This document shows, piece after piece, positions 31,283 through 45,107 of a stretch of DNA of 64,000 nt. The notes below the pieces were generated by a model that did not search any database, was not told the origin of the DNA, and saw only the letters and a list, made by a program, of their open reading frames with translations. Source of the stretch: Piromyces finnis (lineage: Eukaryota; Neocallimastigomycota; Neocallimastigomycetes; Neocallimastigales; Neocallimastigaceae); contig MCFH01000012.1 of assembly GCA_002104945.1 (NCBI GenBank), positions 787,501 to 851,500 of the forward strand, given 5' to 3'. A program made the position numbers and the translations under genes. Numbering within the stretch: the stretch's first letter is position 1; every line of letters starts with the position of its first letter.

Positions 31283-33635
31283 TTATTCTTTCTTCCATAA
31301 GTTGGAGAACATGTCACGAAGCTTGTTAACAACAACTTGGAAACCAACTGGAATACCAGCAGCTCTCTTTAAGTCATTTTCGTTAGAAATAATTAAAGGA
31401 GTAGTAAGAGTGATATCCTTTAAGCATTCTAAACCTTCACCAGCGTAGGTAACGAGTGGACTAATTTCTAAGCTTGGAACTTCAGAAGCATCGTTAGCAC
31501 CCTTTTCAACCTTACCACCAGCAGCTTCAACGAATCTGATGTATTGGTTAATGATATCGGCACGACTGGTTTCTGGACAATCAACACCAGTACCTGGAGC
31601 ATTCTTAAGTGGACTGAATTCGTCCTTACGGTCAACTTCAAGAACGGCCATGTTCTTAACGAATGGGAAGACATCAAAGACGAATAATTCCATCTTCATA
31701 CCGTTGCTAGAGGTTGGAGCAACGAATTCACCTTCTGGAATAGTAACGTGCTTAATCTTCTTCTTGGCAATGTGGTAATCTAATTCACTTTCGAAACCTT
31801 CAACACTCTTTAAGAATTCAGTGGTGTAGTAGTGGTTAGCAATATTAGCAGCACGGAAAGAAAGCTTACCATCATCATCTCTTTGTTCAGAAAGAGCTTG
31901 ATCAATTTCAGAGTATTCAACAACATTGAACTTTTTGTTTCTGAGACAGACAACACCAACTGGTTCATCTGGTTGAGTCTTTGGAATAACCTTGACACCA
32001 CAGTCAGCCTTACTGGCAATACTGTAACCAATGAAGATTGGATCAGCAACACGACAGAGACAGTTATCAACACAGTAAGCATGAATGTGCTTAATACCAC
32101 GCTTAGTTAAGTCATCTAAGACACCTTCCTTACGAAGAGCGGCGTAAATTCCACCATTACCATCTGGAGCAACAGAGATGGAAGACTTGCTTTCTAAGAA
32201 GATCTTTCCTTCCATAGTGAAAGCTGGGAGAGTACCTATTTAATATAATATAAAATATAAAAATGGGTTAGAATACCATATTTATTTTCTTTACACATTT
32301 TAAAGATTTTTATTCCAATTTTTTTTGTATTAAATAAAAAAAAACCAATTGCTTTAACCATTCTATCCCCGTTATTAAAAATATTATTTTTATGATAATA
32401 TCCTTCACTCATTTTATTGGTTTAAGCAGTATTTTTTTATGTTGGGAAGATAAAAATGTAATTTTAATATTTTAAAATTAATTACCTTGTTCGAAGAAGA
32501 TAACGTTTTCCTTCTTTAAACCAAAGTATCTTTGCTTAGCAAAGAATTCTTCAGTAGCTGGTCTAGTTGGACCAGAAGTCATAACGTACCATGGAATAAT
32601 AACTTCATTAGTGTTTCCTGGTTCACGATATTGTTCAGCAAGAACTTGTAAACGTCTAATACGTTCACCTTGAAGTTGGAATAAAGACTTCTTGGATGGT
32701 AAATCAATATCGTAACAACCTAATAGTAATTTATGATATAATAAATTTTATTAAAAAACTATTTTTAAAAAAAGCTTTTTTTTTTTAAATTGTTATTTGA
32801 AAGAAATATTCATTGGTTAAATTTATTATTTATCTTTATTAATAATATTTATTGAACAATAGTTTATGATATCTGTACTGTACTGTTATTATAGAATAAA
32901 TACTTTATAAAATTTTTGAAAAGTCTATTATTTACTGCTAAAAGATAATTCATTTATTATTTACTTTTCTTTTTTAATAGGACTTGACAAAACAATATTT
33001 TATTTGTTTATTATATATATTTACTATGACAAAATTATAATTGCCTTTACTAACTTTTTAGTAAAATCTTTTAAATATTGAATATTATTTTGTTTTATAA
33101 CATATTTCAAAATATTGGTATGGTATACGTATATTTCACTTCTATCATTAATTACTATTTTTTTTTCTTTCATAAAAAATTTAACCTTTTTTTTTTCCGG
33201 TTTGTTTATTTCCAATATACGATATATACTATTGTTGTTATTATTATTATTGTAAATTATATACTAAATCAAATAGTTACCCTTTGGAGCGGAAGAACCT
33301 AATCTAGTACCTTGACCACCAGCCATAAGAATGACAGCGACGGTACCTTCGGCCATAGCCTTTAAACCAATTTCTCTCCATTCCTTGATTTGTTCTTCAC
33401 TTTGACCAATAGTAGACTTGAAACAGTCCTTTGGAAGTGGTTCAAGTTGTGAAGTTTCTGGAACAGCGGAACCAGAGTTAGCCTTCTTGAAAATACGGTT
33501 AGCTCTTTCGACATCTAAATCATCTAATTGTTTTAATAATTTAGCCTTTTCTTCTTCATTAAGACTTTCATAGAAAGTAAGAAGGTGAGCTTGGTCGTTA
33601 GCTTCTAATTTAGCTTTAACAGTTTCAAAAGACAT
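31283..33635 (-). CDS. UAP1: UDP-N-acetylglucosamine pyrophosphorylase
   Basis: Three exons, 33635-33281, 32719-32486 and 32235-31283, give 513 residues with matching phases; this is close to human UAP1 and yeast Qri1. The enzyme converts UTP and GlcNAc-1-phosphate to UDP-GlcNAc and pyrophosphate in the cytosol, supplying chitin synthesis, N-glycans and GPI anchors. The nucleotide-binding signature [11 protein letters not shown] lies at residues 103-113, directly followed by the first splice in [16 protein letters not shown]. Further family segments are [24 protein letters not shown] and [16 protein letters not shown]. Codon use strongly prefers C- and G-ending codons (AAC, AAG, GAC, ATC), unlike IFT140 or NUP88, suggesting strong expression for cell-wall building. 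Because of this, long mirror frames exist on the plus strand; they are shadows. Confidence 0.96.
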
Positions 33636-36264
33636 ATTGGTATAATATAATATTTATAGATAAAATATACAAAAAAAAAATAAATTATTCTATAAATTTT
33701 ACAAAAAAAAATATTAAATTTAAATAAAAAAAAAAAAAGAAAAGTTTTTTTTTTTGTAGTTTTCTTTTTATATTTTTTTTTTTATTATTATTTGTTATTA
33801 TTAATAAAAATAAAAATTTGTTTGTATGGATGATAAATATAAATATTTAAAACAAAATTGTATGGACCATCAAATGACAAAAAGTAAATGAATGAAATAA
33901 ATAAATTTTGAAATATAAATTTAAATGAATATTAAAATGAGGAATAAATAGAAAAAGTAAATGAATGAATAGATAAATAAATTATCATTAAATAATACAA
34001 TTTTATACAATTATATTCTACAAAAAAAAAAAAAAAACAAATAATAAATAATAAATAATAAATAATAACGATAATCGATAATACAATATTTAAAATATTT
34101 AATATTATAAATAAATTAGTATAATTATCTTTAAATACTATAAATAAATCAAGGATTAAAAATGAAATTACTTTTATCATTGGATTTATTTTTCAACCCA
34201 ATTCAAATGAATAAATTGATGATGAATTATAAAAAAAACTATTGACAAAGAAATGAATCTTAAAGAAGTTGACGATGCCTTTACATAAAATAAGCATTCC
34301 TTTCATTACCATCCTCTTTTTTATTGTCATTGTGGTTCATCGTCCGTTCGTTAGGTAAAGGCTTTTTTTTTTTTTTTACTCTTTTTCCTACTGAGATTTT
34401 TTGTTGAATTCTATTTATATTGTATATATTATAAAATATATTGCATTATATTGTAATATATCTATTATCTATTTTATAAATAGTTTAAAATTAATATATT
34501 ACAATATATTCTAATAAACCTATTTATAATAACTTTAATATATTTAGTGATTGAATTTCAAAAAAAAAGTAATTTTAGATTTAAATATTATAAATATATA
34601 ATATATTTTCAATAGAATGTAATATATATAATATTTCAAAATATAAATATGATATAATATAATACTATTATACTTTAATATATTTACATTGTATATTAAT
34701 GAACTTTTTTAAATTAAAAAAATTATTTTAATTAAAGAAAGAAAAAAAAAAAAGAAAGAAATAGCCATAAGGCAGAATAAAAGATGGTAAAAATGAAAAA
34801 AGACATAGAGTTTTTTATAATTGAATAGAAAAGCATAAGAATTTCATTGTAATTAAAGCATTTAATACTATTGATAAAAAAAAAAGACCGAAATTGTTGT
34901 TGGCAGCAGCATGGATAATAAATTTTTAATTAATAAAAAAAAGTTTTTTTTTGACTTTTTTATTTTTAATTTATTTTACTTGCCAAATTTGGATTTATTA
35001 TATACATTAATGTATACAAAATGTATAATGTATGTAGATTTAGTTTTATGGTCATTTAAAGCCAGCCAGAAAAAAAAAAAGATAGAGTTTGAGGGTGTAT
35101 ATATATTGTATATATATTGACATTTTTGTTTGTAATAATATTAATTTATGTAAAATGACCTTTTCTTATAAAGGTTTTATGATCACCCCAATGTCAACAT
35201 GTAAAAAAGTTACTTTTAGTAAAAGAAAAAAAGTATTATAGTTAAAAACAATTAATAATAATAATAATAGCAATGGCAATGGCAATATAAAAATAATAAT
35301 ATTAATAAAAACTAGATACATATCAGATATAGATATACAGTGTGTGTGTTTGTCATATTACTTTTATACTATAATTTACATCTTTTTCTTTTATAGTATT
35401 AAAAAAATAATTAATAATATACATACTATAAAATGATTTAAAAATATCATTTCATAGTTAAAGTCTTTTCTTTTTTTTATATAATATTGTTTGAAATATA
35501 AATGTATTTATAAATGGTTAAAATAATTTATTAATTAATCATTCTAATTTTTTATTCATTTTACTTTTTCTTTTTTAAATGGAATAACAATTGCTGTAGT
35601 AACATCAGTGTATCTTTAAATATGAATAAGATTCATTATTGGTTTTGGTTTGGTTTTGGTTTGGTTTTGGTTTGTTTTTTTTTAATATTTAAAAAAAAAA
35701 AGATTAAACATCTTTAATACATTATCAATCAATTTACGTACATTAATTTAATTATTCGTACATTAAATTTTAAAATTTTTTTTTTAAATTTTTTTTTAAA
35801 GTAACAATTCACACACACACTTTTTTTTTTACTACACTAATTCAATAGTGTTGAAATCTTTTTTATTATTATTATTATTTCTGTTATAATTGAACCATTT
35901 AAATTATATATAAAATATTGAATTATTTTATAATTTATATAATTTTAATAAAGATTGATAAAAAAATAAAAAAAAAAAAGAAAATACTCTTTTCTAAAAT
36001 ACCAAAGAAAATAATAGTTTAGAATTATTTTCATCTTTTTTTTTTTTTATTTTTTTATCATTTCCTAAAGGAATAATTAACTTTACACAAAACAATATAT
36101 TTGTAGTAAAAAAAAAAAAAAAAGTTTTATATATATAATTATTGTGTTCATTTAAATAACATAAAAAAGGAAAAATAAAAGAAAAGTTTTAAACTTTTTT
36201 TATAAAATACTATTTGATAATCAATAAGAAATCCTTAATTTATTATTTAATTTTTTTTATTACA
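33636..36264. promoter_or_regulatory. divergent intergenic region between UAP1 and the RSC9-type gene
   Basis: About 2.6 kb. It contains interleaved inverted repeats at 34,271-34,362, a G-tract repeat at 35,641-35,674 and a CA run near 35,810-35,820. A 69-codon open frame at 34,911-35,120 is Lys/Phe/Tyr-rich, translates A/T runs and is not accepted. Confidence 0.45.
35641..35674. repeat. 11-bp G-tract tandem repeat (GGTTTTGGTTT)
   Basis: Three exact tandem copies of GGTTTTGGTTT, with six GG pairs in 34 bases, about 0.6 kb upstream of the RSC9-type start. G pairs at this spacing are very rare in the surrounding DNA. Confidence 0.9.
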
Positions 36265-39200
36265 ATGCCAGTTCAATTAAATATTAAGAAACCCGTATTA
36301 CCCCTTCAGTCTTTATCAGGAGAAGAATATGAAAAAGAATTAGCTGAACATGATGCATTTATGAAAGATCTTGAACAATTTCATCTTGAAAGAGGGTATT
36401 TTTAAATAATTATATATTTTTATTCATTCAATTTTGAAATTTAATTAAAATGTAAAAAACTTTAATACTTATTAAATTTCAATATATTTATTACTCTTTT
36501 TTTTTTTAATATTATAATTCTTAAAGTTCTGTTTTACAAAAACAACCAGTACTTGGTGGTCAAAGAATTGATTTACATTTTGTTTATAAAAATGTCATTA
36601 GTCAGGGTGGATTTGATAAGGTAAAAAACATTGAAAATTTATAAATTAAAAGTTTATATCCATTTATCTAATAATAATAATAATAATAATTGAACTTGCA
36701 ATTATAATTGCAAATATTATTCTATATTCCAATATTAAATAATATCAAATGTATAATGATATATCAAATACGTAATAATGATAATAATGTTAATCATAAA
36801 AAGGTTACTGCAGATCGTTCATGGAGGAAAATTTCAATTCCTTTAAATTTACCATCAACATGTACTAATAGTGCTTTCGTTATGAAAAATGTATATATAA
36901 AATTTTTATTAGCATATGAAAAAGTAAATTATTGGGGTGAGAAAGATGCATCTATCATACAACATCCACCAAAGAAAAATGAGAAATCTAATTCAAGCTC
37001 ATCAAAGACTTCATCACCATATATTGATAATAGCGTATTAAAATCAAATAAAATGCAACCAGGAATGCCATTAAAACCTCTACAACCATTCCAATATAAA
37101 CAAATACAACAATTTCAACAAATGCAAAAACCATTGATGAATAATCAAAATATAGATCCAAATTTATTAAGAAAATCTTTACCACAAATGTCAATGCAAT
37201 ATCAACAACCCTATATGATGCAGCAAATGTACAATCAAGGTAAAATAAATATATTTAATATTCGTTTTTTTTAAAAAAAAAATAAAATAATTAAAAACAT
37301 TTTCAGATCATACAATGTATTCTAAAATCATAAATAATCTCTAAAATGTATTATTTTTATAAACTCTAAAGATTATATGAAATACATGAGATACGATACA
37401 ATGAATCAAAATATGAGGCATATGGGTAATCAACAAATGCCAATACATATGCAAGCAAAGAAAAAAGAAGAACGTTTAGGTAAGTCAATCAATTTTGTAA
37501 TTTTTTCAACAAGTATATTGATTATATTCATTTTTGTTAAAACTGGAATTAATTTAAATTTTATATATTATATGGATATATTTATATTTTATACCTTTGG
37601 TATTATATATTATTGATATGAAATATTTTTGTTGTATCTTTAGATAAATATTTAGTGGGAGGAATTAAAAATAGATTATTACTAGCATTGGAGTCGGAAT
37701 TACCAAATGAAATAGATTGGGCTCTTAATATATTATTAAAAATTTCATTTCAATTTCAAGATAATAATTTCTGTTTAGATAGTATTCCAGAATTAACAGA
37801 AGTATTAGCACAAAGAGCAAATGACTTTTTAGATAATATAGAGTTATTAATAGAAAATGAAAAGGATTATGAAAATAGTAATGATATGGATATTGAATTT
37901 GAAGATAAAACAGAAGATATGACTCAAACAGAATTTAATGATGATGATGATCCATCTTTAATTAATGATTTATCCCTTGATGAACTTACACCTGAAATAT
38001 TCGATTTTGAAACACCAGGAGAAAAGAAAATGAAAGAATTGACAATATATAATACTTGTTTTTTAACCACAGATGAATTGGAACAGGAATTAGAAAGAAC
38101 AAGATATTGTATTGATATTATTCGTAATTTTTCATTTACAGAAATTAATGCTAGATATTTCGCTTCTAAAGATTGTATCATTGAAATAATAAAGAAAAGT
38201 TTTAAAATACCCACAAGTTCACCTTTCTTTAGAATAAAGAAAGATATGTTGGATATTTTTGAAAATATTAGTTTTTATTTAATTATGAAAAAGAAATATC
38301 TATCTATTAATACAAGTTTAAAGAAAATGTTATTTGAAGATGACCGTACCCTGGTCATTGGAGCAATACGATCCTTAACTAGAATGTGCTATATTGATTG
38401 TAATGTTCACTTTTTAACCCTAGAAACGCCAATAGTACAACAATTATTAAGATTATTGTTAGTTTGGGATGAAGAGTTGGTAACGGTTATTATGGATTTA
38501 TTATACCAATATACTGGTACTAGCCATGATATGGCTGTTCATATTGCAACCAGTTCAAAAACAAATATTGTCCGTCTTTTAATGAAATTTTTATCCTGGA
38601 AAGGTATTAAAAATTCATCTCCTCAAGCTCCTTCTGTACCAAATAGTCCAATAAGTTTAGGTATGCCTCAATTCGTTAAAAGAAATATCAATACTAATGC
38701 CAATAACAATAATTCAATGAATCAAGGTCAATCACATCATCCATCATCTTCATTAAATCCTTCAAGTAATCTTAATTTTAATAATCAGCAAAACCCTAAT
38801 AATACAATGGACACCCAACAACATATTAATAATTGGTAAGAAATCTCTTTTTTTTTAAAAAAAAATATATATATATAGATATTTTAAAAACTTTTCAAAA
38901 AATAACATTTTTATAGAAAAAAAAAAAACATTATAAAAGCATAATAATAATATATTTTATATAAAAAATGTATAATTATAATGATACTAGGCTTGTAAAT
39001 TCATATGAATATAATAAAGATTCTTTCTATCCTAGAACTGAATTTATATTAGACTATCAAAAACATTGTAGAAGACCAAACGATCCACCTTTCCCACCAC
39101 AAGAAGTATTTAATCAAATTAATATATTGTTCCCATCAATTGTGATAGTAAATACCGGTTCATCGGAACAACCTAATATTGAATTGAAAGGTTTAAAAGC

Positions 39201-39945
39201 AAAGGAGACCAAAAATACAATAAATACAGATAATAATATGGAAGTAGATAAATCAATAGAATTATCATACTATTGTAGATGGGATAATTGTAAAGTAACC
39301 AAAGCCACAGAAGAAGAAATATTTAAGCATATATTACAAGAACATTTAAAAGATCAAACGCAAATGAGATGTCAATGGAAAAATTGTACTAAATTCCATG
39401 ATAAACCAGTAGAGTCCATCACCTTATTGGCATCGCATTTAAAAATACATTTCCCATTAAAGAAACACGATAAACCAACACCACCAACACCGCCTGAACA
39501 ACAACAACAACAACAACAACCAACACCGATCAATACTAACATCATAAATCCACAATCACAGCAACAACAACAACAGCCATATCAACCATCACCATATCAA
39601 CAACAGTCACAACCACATAATCCATATTATCAACAAAATTATCCTATGAATAATCCATATAATTCACAACCATTGAATCCATCTCCTTTAGTACCACCAT
39701 CCTATCCATATCAACAACCAATAACACCAACCCAACAACAAAATTTAATTAATAAAGCTAGTCTGGATGATAATTTCGAAATTACTGGTATTCCACTTAC
39801 GACTGCTTTAATTTTAAGAAATTTAGCAAGACCTATTGAAAATCATATACTTTTTACTCCATATGAAACTAATCTAGCAGCCTTGATGAATATACCAAAA
39901 TTAAGTAAACCTATAGCTACTATTGTTGCTGAATTAAGAACATAA
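36265..39945 (+). CDS. RSC9: RSC9/ARID2-type chromatin remodeller subunit
   Basis: Six exons, 36265-36395, 36527-36620, 36804-37239, 37372-37479, 37644-38835 and 38991-39945, give 971 residues. An ARID DNA-binding domain spans about residues 28-130: AFMKDLEQFHLERG, then PVLGGQRIDLHFVYKNVI, SQGGFDKVTADRSWRKIS and LLAYEKVNYWG. A Gln/Met-rich linker follows, then a helical armadillo-like region (about 260-590). Exon 6 begins with an RFX-type winged-helix segment, WLVNSYEYNKDSFYPRTEF, formed across the last splice. Two C2H2-like fingers follow (CRWDNC and CQWKNC, about 745-810), then a Pro/Gln-rich stretch and a conserved C-terminal helix. This order of ARID, repeats, RFX and zinc fingers is that of fungal Rsc9 and animal ARID2/BAF200 in RSC/PBAF remodelling complexes. 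An in-frame TTG upstream is not needed; ATG 36265 starts MPVQLN. Confidence 0.9.
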
Positions 39946-40633
39946 CATCATTAGCATATATATCTATATATATAATACATCTAGTCTAAAAAAAAAATTT
40001 TTTTTTTATTACTTTCCTACTACATACTATAATTTAATCATTTAAAAGATATAAAAAAAAAAAAAATAAATAAATTTTTGTACTAATTATTTATTTATTA
40101 ACAAAAATAAAAAATAAAAATTAAAATTAAAAAATATATAATTGCCAAAAAAATTAATTTTTTAAAAAAAAAAGAGTTTATACATTTAAAAATAATTTGA
40201 ATTTATATAGAAATTGGTCTTTTTTTTTTTTTTCTAAAAAAAAAAAAAACTTTGTAATTTTACTACAATTATCTACTTGTATAGATATATTAAAAATTAA
40301 AAATTTTATGTTCAACAAGATCAACATCAATCCTTTATATAATTTATAAAAAAAAAAATGTTAAACACATGATATATCTCAAATGTCTTTATATTCTTGT
40401 ACAGTTCAATATTATATTCTATAATTATTAGACATGAAAAAAGATGATGATATAATGATTATAAATTATATTAATTTTATTTTATTTATTAGTTTATTAA
40501 TAAAAATAAAAAAAAGAAATTTTTTTTAAAAAAATAAATATTGTATTTTATTAAAAAAAGGATAAAGAAATAATAATAATAATAATGATAATGATAATAA
40601 TAATAATATATAAATAAAACATTACATGTATAG

Positions 40634-40668
<35 letters not shown>

Positions 40669-40799
40669 ATGGAACATGAAAAAAAAAAAATTAAAGAATA
40701 AAAAATTGAAAAAAAAAAAAAAGAAAAAGAAAATTTAAAAGATGGTCTAGAAAATAAAAAATAAAAAAAAAAAAAAAAAAAACAATGGGGTAAAAATTT
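39946..40799. other. convergent intergenic region, no gene seen
   Basis: Between RSC9 and NUP88 3' ends. It consists of A/T homopolymers; the 62-codon minus-strand frame at 40,489-40,677 is Lys/Tyr/Phe low complexity and is rejected. Confidence 0.6.
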
Positions 40800-42120
40800 C
40801 TATTGGTCATTAATTTTTAAATTTTCCATTTCATTTTGTAAATGACTTAAGGTATTCATGGTATTCATTAAAGTAATAGATCTATTATTTTAAATATATA
40901 TATAATTAATTATTTAATATTTATTTATAATTAGAATTTTATAGGTAATAATAATAATAATAATAATAATAAAAATCGTTGGTATATTCTACTTACTCTT
41001 GATTTAAAGCTTCAAAAACAGATTTCTTTTGTGAGGTACCGAGTTGGATAGCTTGTTCAGTTACTTCAAGTTTATCTTTTGTTTCTTCTTTTAACATATC
41101 TAATTGTTGACGTAACTTTTATATATATGTGTGTGCATGTGGTTAATGATAAATCATTATTTTTTTTTTTTTTTTACAATTTTAATAATAAATAATTAAA
41201 AAAAAAAAATTGTTTTTTTTTTACTTACTTGTTTAATGTGTGGTTGATGCTTTTTTGTTATAATTGAAGTTAAATGTTTCAATTCATTGAACCATTTCTT
41301 TTCTTGTTCTGTTAATTCTGGTTGGCAATGATCAAATAACATTTGTAATATAATATCGGCTCTCTTCATTAAATTGGTTTGATTCTTAACAATTTTTTTC
41401 ATTCTTTCGGTTAGTTTTTCTGAATTTATTTTGATATTGGATGTGACACGTTCATTAATACTTTTTAATTTCTTTAATTGATTAAAGTATTCTTCTGATT
41501 GCATATTTACTCTATCATATAAAAGTAATAAATAAATAGAGATAATTGAATTAATAAAATATAATTAAAAAAAAAAATTTAATATATTTTATAATATTAT
41601 AAAATTATTTATAGAATTTCTTACTTTTTCTCAATTTCATTTCTATATATTTCTAATTCAGTTAAATCTTTTCTAGAAAGGGTAATTTGTTCTGCTAAAA
41701 ATCTAGAAACATTAAAATAATAATAATAATAATAATAAAAATGTTAGTATATTATTTCATTATATATGAAGTAAATGAATAATGATTTTATTTTTTTTTA
41801 AAAAAAAAATTAAATAAATACTTACTTTAATGAATCTTCATTAACAAAATTTGGATATATTTTACTTGATTTCTTTTTAGATCCTAAATGTATTGGTACT
41901 GGACAAGTTAATTCAATAGATGGGAAAAGATCATTGTAAATTTTACTGTCACCATTTTTATTAAATATTAATGGAGTTCTTTTTATACGAATTGGAAGTT
42001 CAATAGATACAAATTGATTTGTTGCACTTAAAACTAATAAATTATAACCAACAAAAACACCAGTAGATGATACTAAACCAACAACTGGATTTTCAATTCT
42101 ATTATTTTGATAATGTTATT

Positions 42121-42153
<33 letters not shown>

Positions 42154-42156
42154 AGT

Positions 42157-42211
<55 letters not shown>

Positions 42212-42277
42212 TATCAATTTAATATATATTTCAAAACATATAAAAATTTAATATCACTATTTAAATAATTTACTTTA

Positions 42278-42317
<40 letters not shown>

Positions 42318-44753
42318 AAAATAAAAACTTACCCAGATACTATGGTATTAACCTTTAAACTAACTTCTGATGGAATTTCACGACTTAATATATCTTGAAA
42401 CTTTTGTATTAAATTGTTATTATTATTACTATTGATATCTTTGAATAATGAAAGCCAGTTATTGAAAGATAATGTATGTACACCACCATGATGATAAATA
42501 TAACAAATATCTGGGTAACGTTTATCTTCTTTAATATTTACAATATTTGATTTAATATTTGGTAAACTTTCATTCAACATTAAATCAATAGTTTCGTATA
42601 CTGCTAATATTGGTAATTCAAAATCTTGTACCATCTTTTTGATTTTCCAAGCATAATAAATGATTATTCAAAATAAGAATAATAAAATAATGCATATTTA
42701 GATGAATTATATTATATATATATATATATTTAATATTTAATGGTTAGATTATAGTTAAAATCAAACCAAAAAAAAAAAAATTATAATTTTTAATGATCAA
42801 ATTTTTAATATGGGTAGAGGGTAGATTAATTTTTTATTCTTACATCATTGTTGCTCATCCATAATGCTTCTACTGGTGCTACATTAATACAAACATCGAT
42901 TTTACCATTTGTGAATGCAACAAGTATAATACTGAATGGTTCAGTGTTTAATGATACAATACTACTAGCAATATTATCAATATTACATTTTTTTGTATCA
43001 AATTCTATTGGAGCTGGCTGTAATAAAAATGGACCTTGAATAACTGGATGAATATCCTTAAATCTTGATATATTTCCATTAATAATTACTTCTTCATCCT
43101 CTGATAAATCACTAGTTCTTACTGGTTTTAAATTTTGTAAAACAGTGGATATCCAACATCTTTGTAATCTGTATTGTTGATCCATAACTAAATCATCAGC
43201 ATCAGATTCCTTCCATCTTTGTTCAATGGATACTGATAAATTTTCTAATAAACTCTTTTTCACAATACTGTTATTATGAATTATAGAAAATATTAATAAA
43301 TGTTTATGAATTATTGTTGAATTTTGATTAATGATTTAATAAAAAAAAATTTTTTTTTCAATTATATATAAATTTTTAATGATTAAAAAAAAAAAAAGAG
43401 TTAACCATGAAAATAATTTATTTTATTATGATAATATTTATTTTAAATTTTATATATATTATTATTTAAATTTAAATGATACCTTTTTGATGGTAAAAAT
43501 GGACATATAGCATAAACATCACCATTTTTCATTAAAACATATATAGTAAATATTTCCCAATCATCACCATTTCCAAAAGTAAATGAAATGGTTTCCATTT
43601 CTTCACTATTACCACTAATAGATCTTCCTGGAATATATACTGAAGAAGAAAATTCTTTATATTCATTATAATATTGTGGACCGATAAAATAGCGTTGTTC
43701 TGGTTCTTTTGATTCTGAAGAAACATCAAATAATCTTTGAAATTTTAAAAAATAATATTCATTAATACTTAATATGAAATAATTATATCTATTTTTTTTT
43801 TTTTTTTGAAATTTTTCATTGAAATTATAACTTTTTTTTTTTTTTTATCTTATTTATTAACCTTAAACAACCATCAGAAGATAAAATTACAAGGTGTGAA
43901 TTGGTGCTACTTAATGGATGCCAAGCAGCTTTAACAATTTTTATTCCACTGTTTGATGAGTATATATCTGAACCAACGGTTATAATACTTTTTATCAAGA
44001 TTTAAATTATTATGAAAAATATATAAAGAATTGAAAAAAAAAGTTTTTTTTTAAAAAAATTATATACATAGGAAATTTTTTTATTAATATATACCATTAA
44101 AAGTAATATATATAGAATTTATATAAGAAATATATGATTTGAAAAAAAAAAATCATTCTACAAATTATAATGATAAAAAAAAAAAACATACTTTGCATGA
44201 ATTTCTTCAACATTAATTTGATTTATAGTTTGTGGAATAATCATGACATTGACACCATCTTCTCCAACCAAAGCTAATAATTTTCCATTTTTATTTACTG
44301 TAATGGTATTAACATAATAATCAATTTTACGATCAATTATTATTTTCTATTGTTTTTAATTAGTAAAAATTGTATGGGTATTTTTTGTGATTAATAATAC
44401 AATAAATGATTTTTATCAATTATATATATATTATTAGAATTATGAATAGATAATATATGTATAAATATATATTTACATATCTATCTATCTAACATTAATG
44501 TTTTTAATATTATATTTACTTTATATGAAGTTCTATCACATTCTTCTTTTACACATAATCCTTTAAATTTCTTTAAATTTAAATAACGAATGCAATTAAA
44601 AGTAGTTGTATTGTCGCAAATATATAAGTCATCTTCATAAATTTCCATTAAATCATTTAATTTCTTTGTATTTGTATCATTTTTATTTACACATTGATTC
44701 CATATATTGTGTTTTGATAATGAGTAATTAAAAGTTGATAAATCTATTTCCAT
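40800..44753 (-). CDS. NUP88: nuclear pore protein Nup88/Nup82, about 11 exons
   Basis: The frame runs from ATG 44753 to TAG 40802-40800. I read about 11 exons (approximately 44753-44520, 44347-44193, 43991-43861, 43738-43483, 43267-42843, 42638-42335, 42103-41826, 41703-41627, 41515-41230, 41120-40998, 40880-40800), roughly 780 residues. The first two thirds forms a beta-propeller with the family segment AAWHPLSSTNSHLVILSSDG followed by LRLFDVSSESKEPEQRYFIG. The last third is predicted coiled coil, with regular Leu/Ile/Lys/Glu spacing from about 41,700 down. Nup88 (yeast Nup82) sits on the cytoplasmic face of the pore with Nup214/Nup159 and Nup62/Nsp1 and helps mRNA and ribosome export. Introns hold very long A runs and a TTG repeat. 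Exon edges at non-family-conserved places are approximate. Confidence 0.87.
42121..42315. repeat. intronic low-complexity cluster in NUP88
   Basis: A (TTG)n run at 42,121-42,152, an A run of about 37 at 42,159-42,195, a TA run to about 42,213 and a second A run at about 42,286-42,315, all inside one intron. Confidence 0.9.
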
Positions 44754-45107
44754 TATAAATTACATTTCAATGATTTACAATTTTATAGAATATAATTAGA
44801 AAATATATATATTTTTTTAATATTAATATTCAATAAAAATAGGTCATAAATTAATTTGATATTTTAAGGTAAAATATTAAACTGTTCCTAATTTAACTAT
44901 TTAATATTAATTTTATATATACCCATAGTTGATATTTTATTGATGGATTTTAAATTATATATTTTTTTTCTTGTTTGAAATGTATTTTTTTTACAAAGGT
45001 AAAAATTTTATTTCATATTATTTATTATTTTATTATTAAATTTTATATATAAATATACAATACTTTTTTAAAAAAATAAATTTTTTTTACAATCCTAATA
45101 CATAATC

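Noticed and set aside
31539-32110. Two plus-strand frames of 79 and 92 codons across UAP1
   Set aside because: Mirror frames of a strongly codon-biased gene on the opposite strand.
34911-35120. 69-codon plus-strand frame upstream of the RSC9-type gene
   Set aside because: Lys/Phe/Tyr-rich translation of A/T runs with no family likeness.
35641-35674. Telomere or chromosome end
   Set aside because: Only three units, internal, with normal genes on both sides.
40489-40677. Minus-strand frame of 62 codons
   Set aside because: Lys, Tyr and Phe homopolymer translation.
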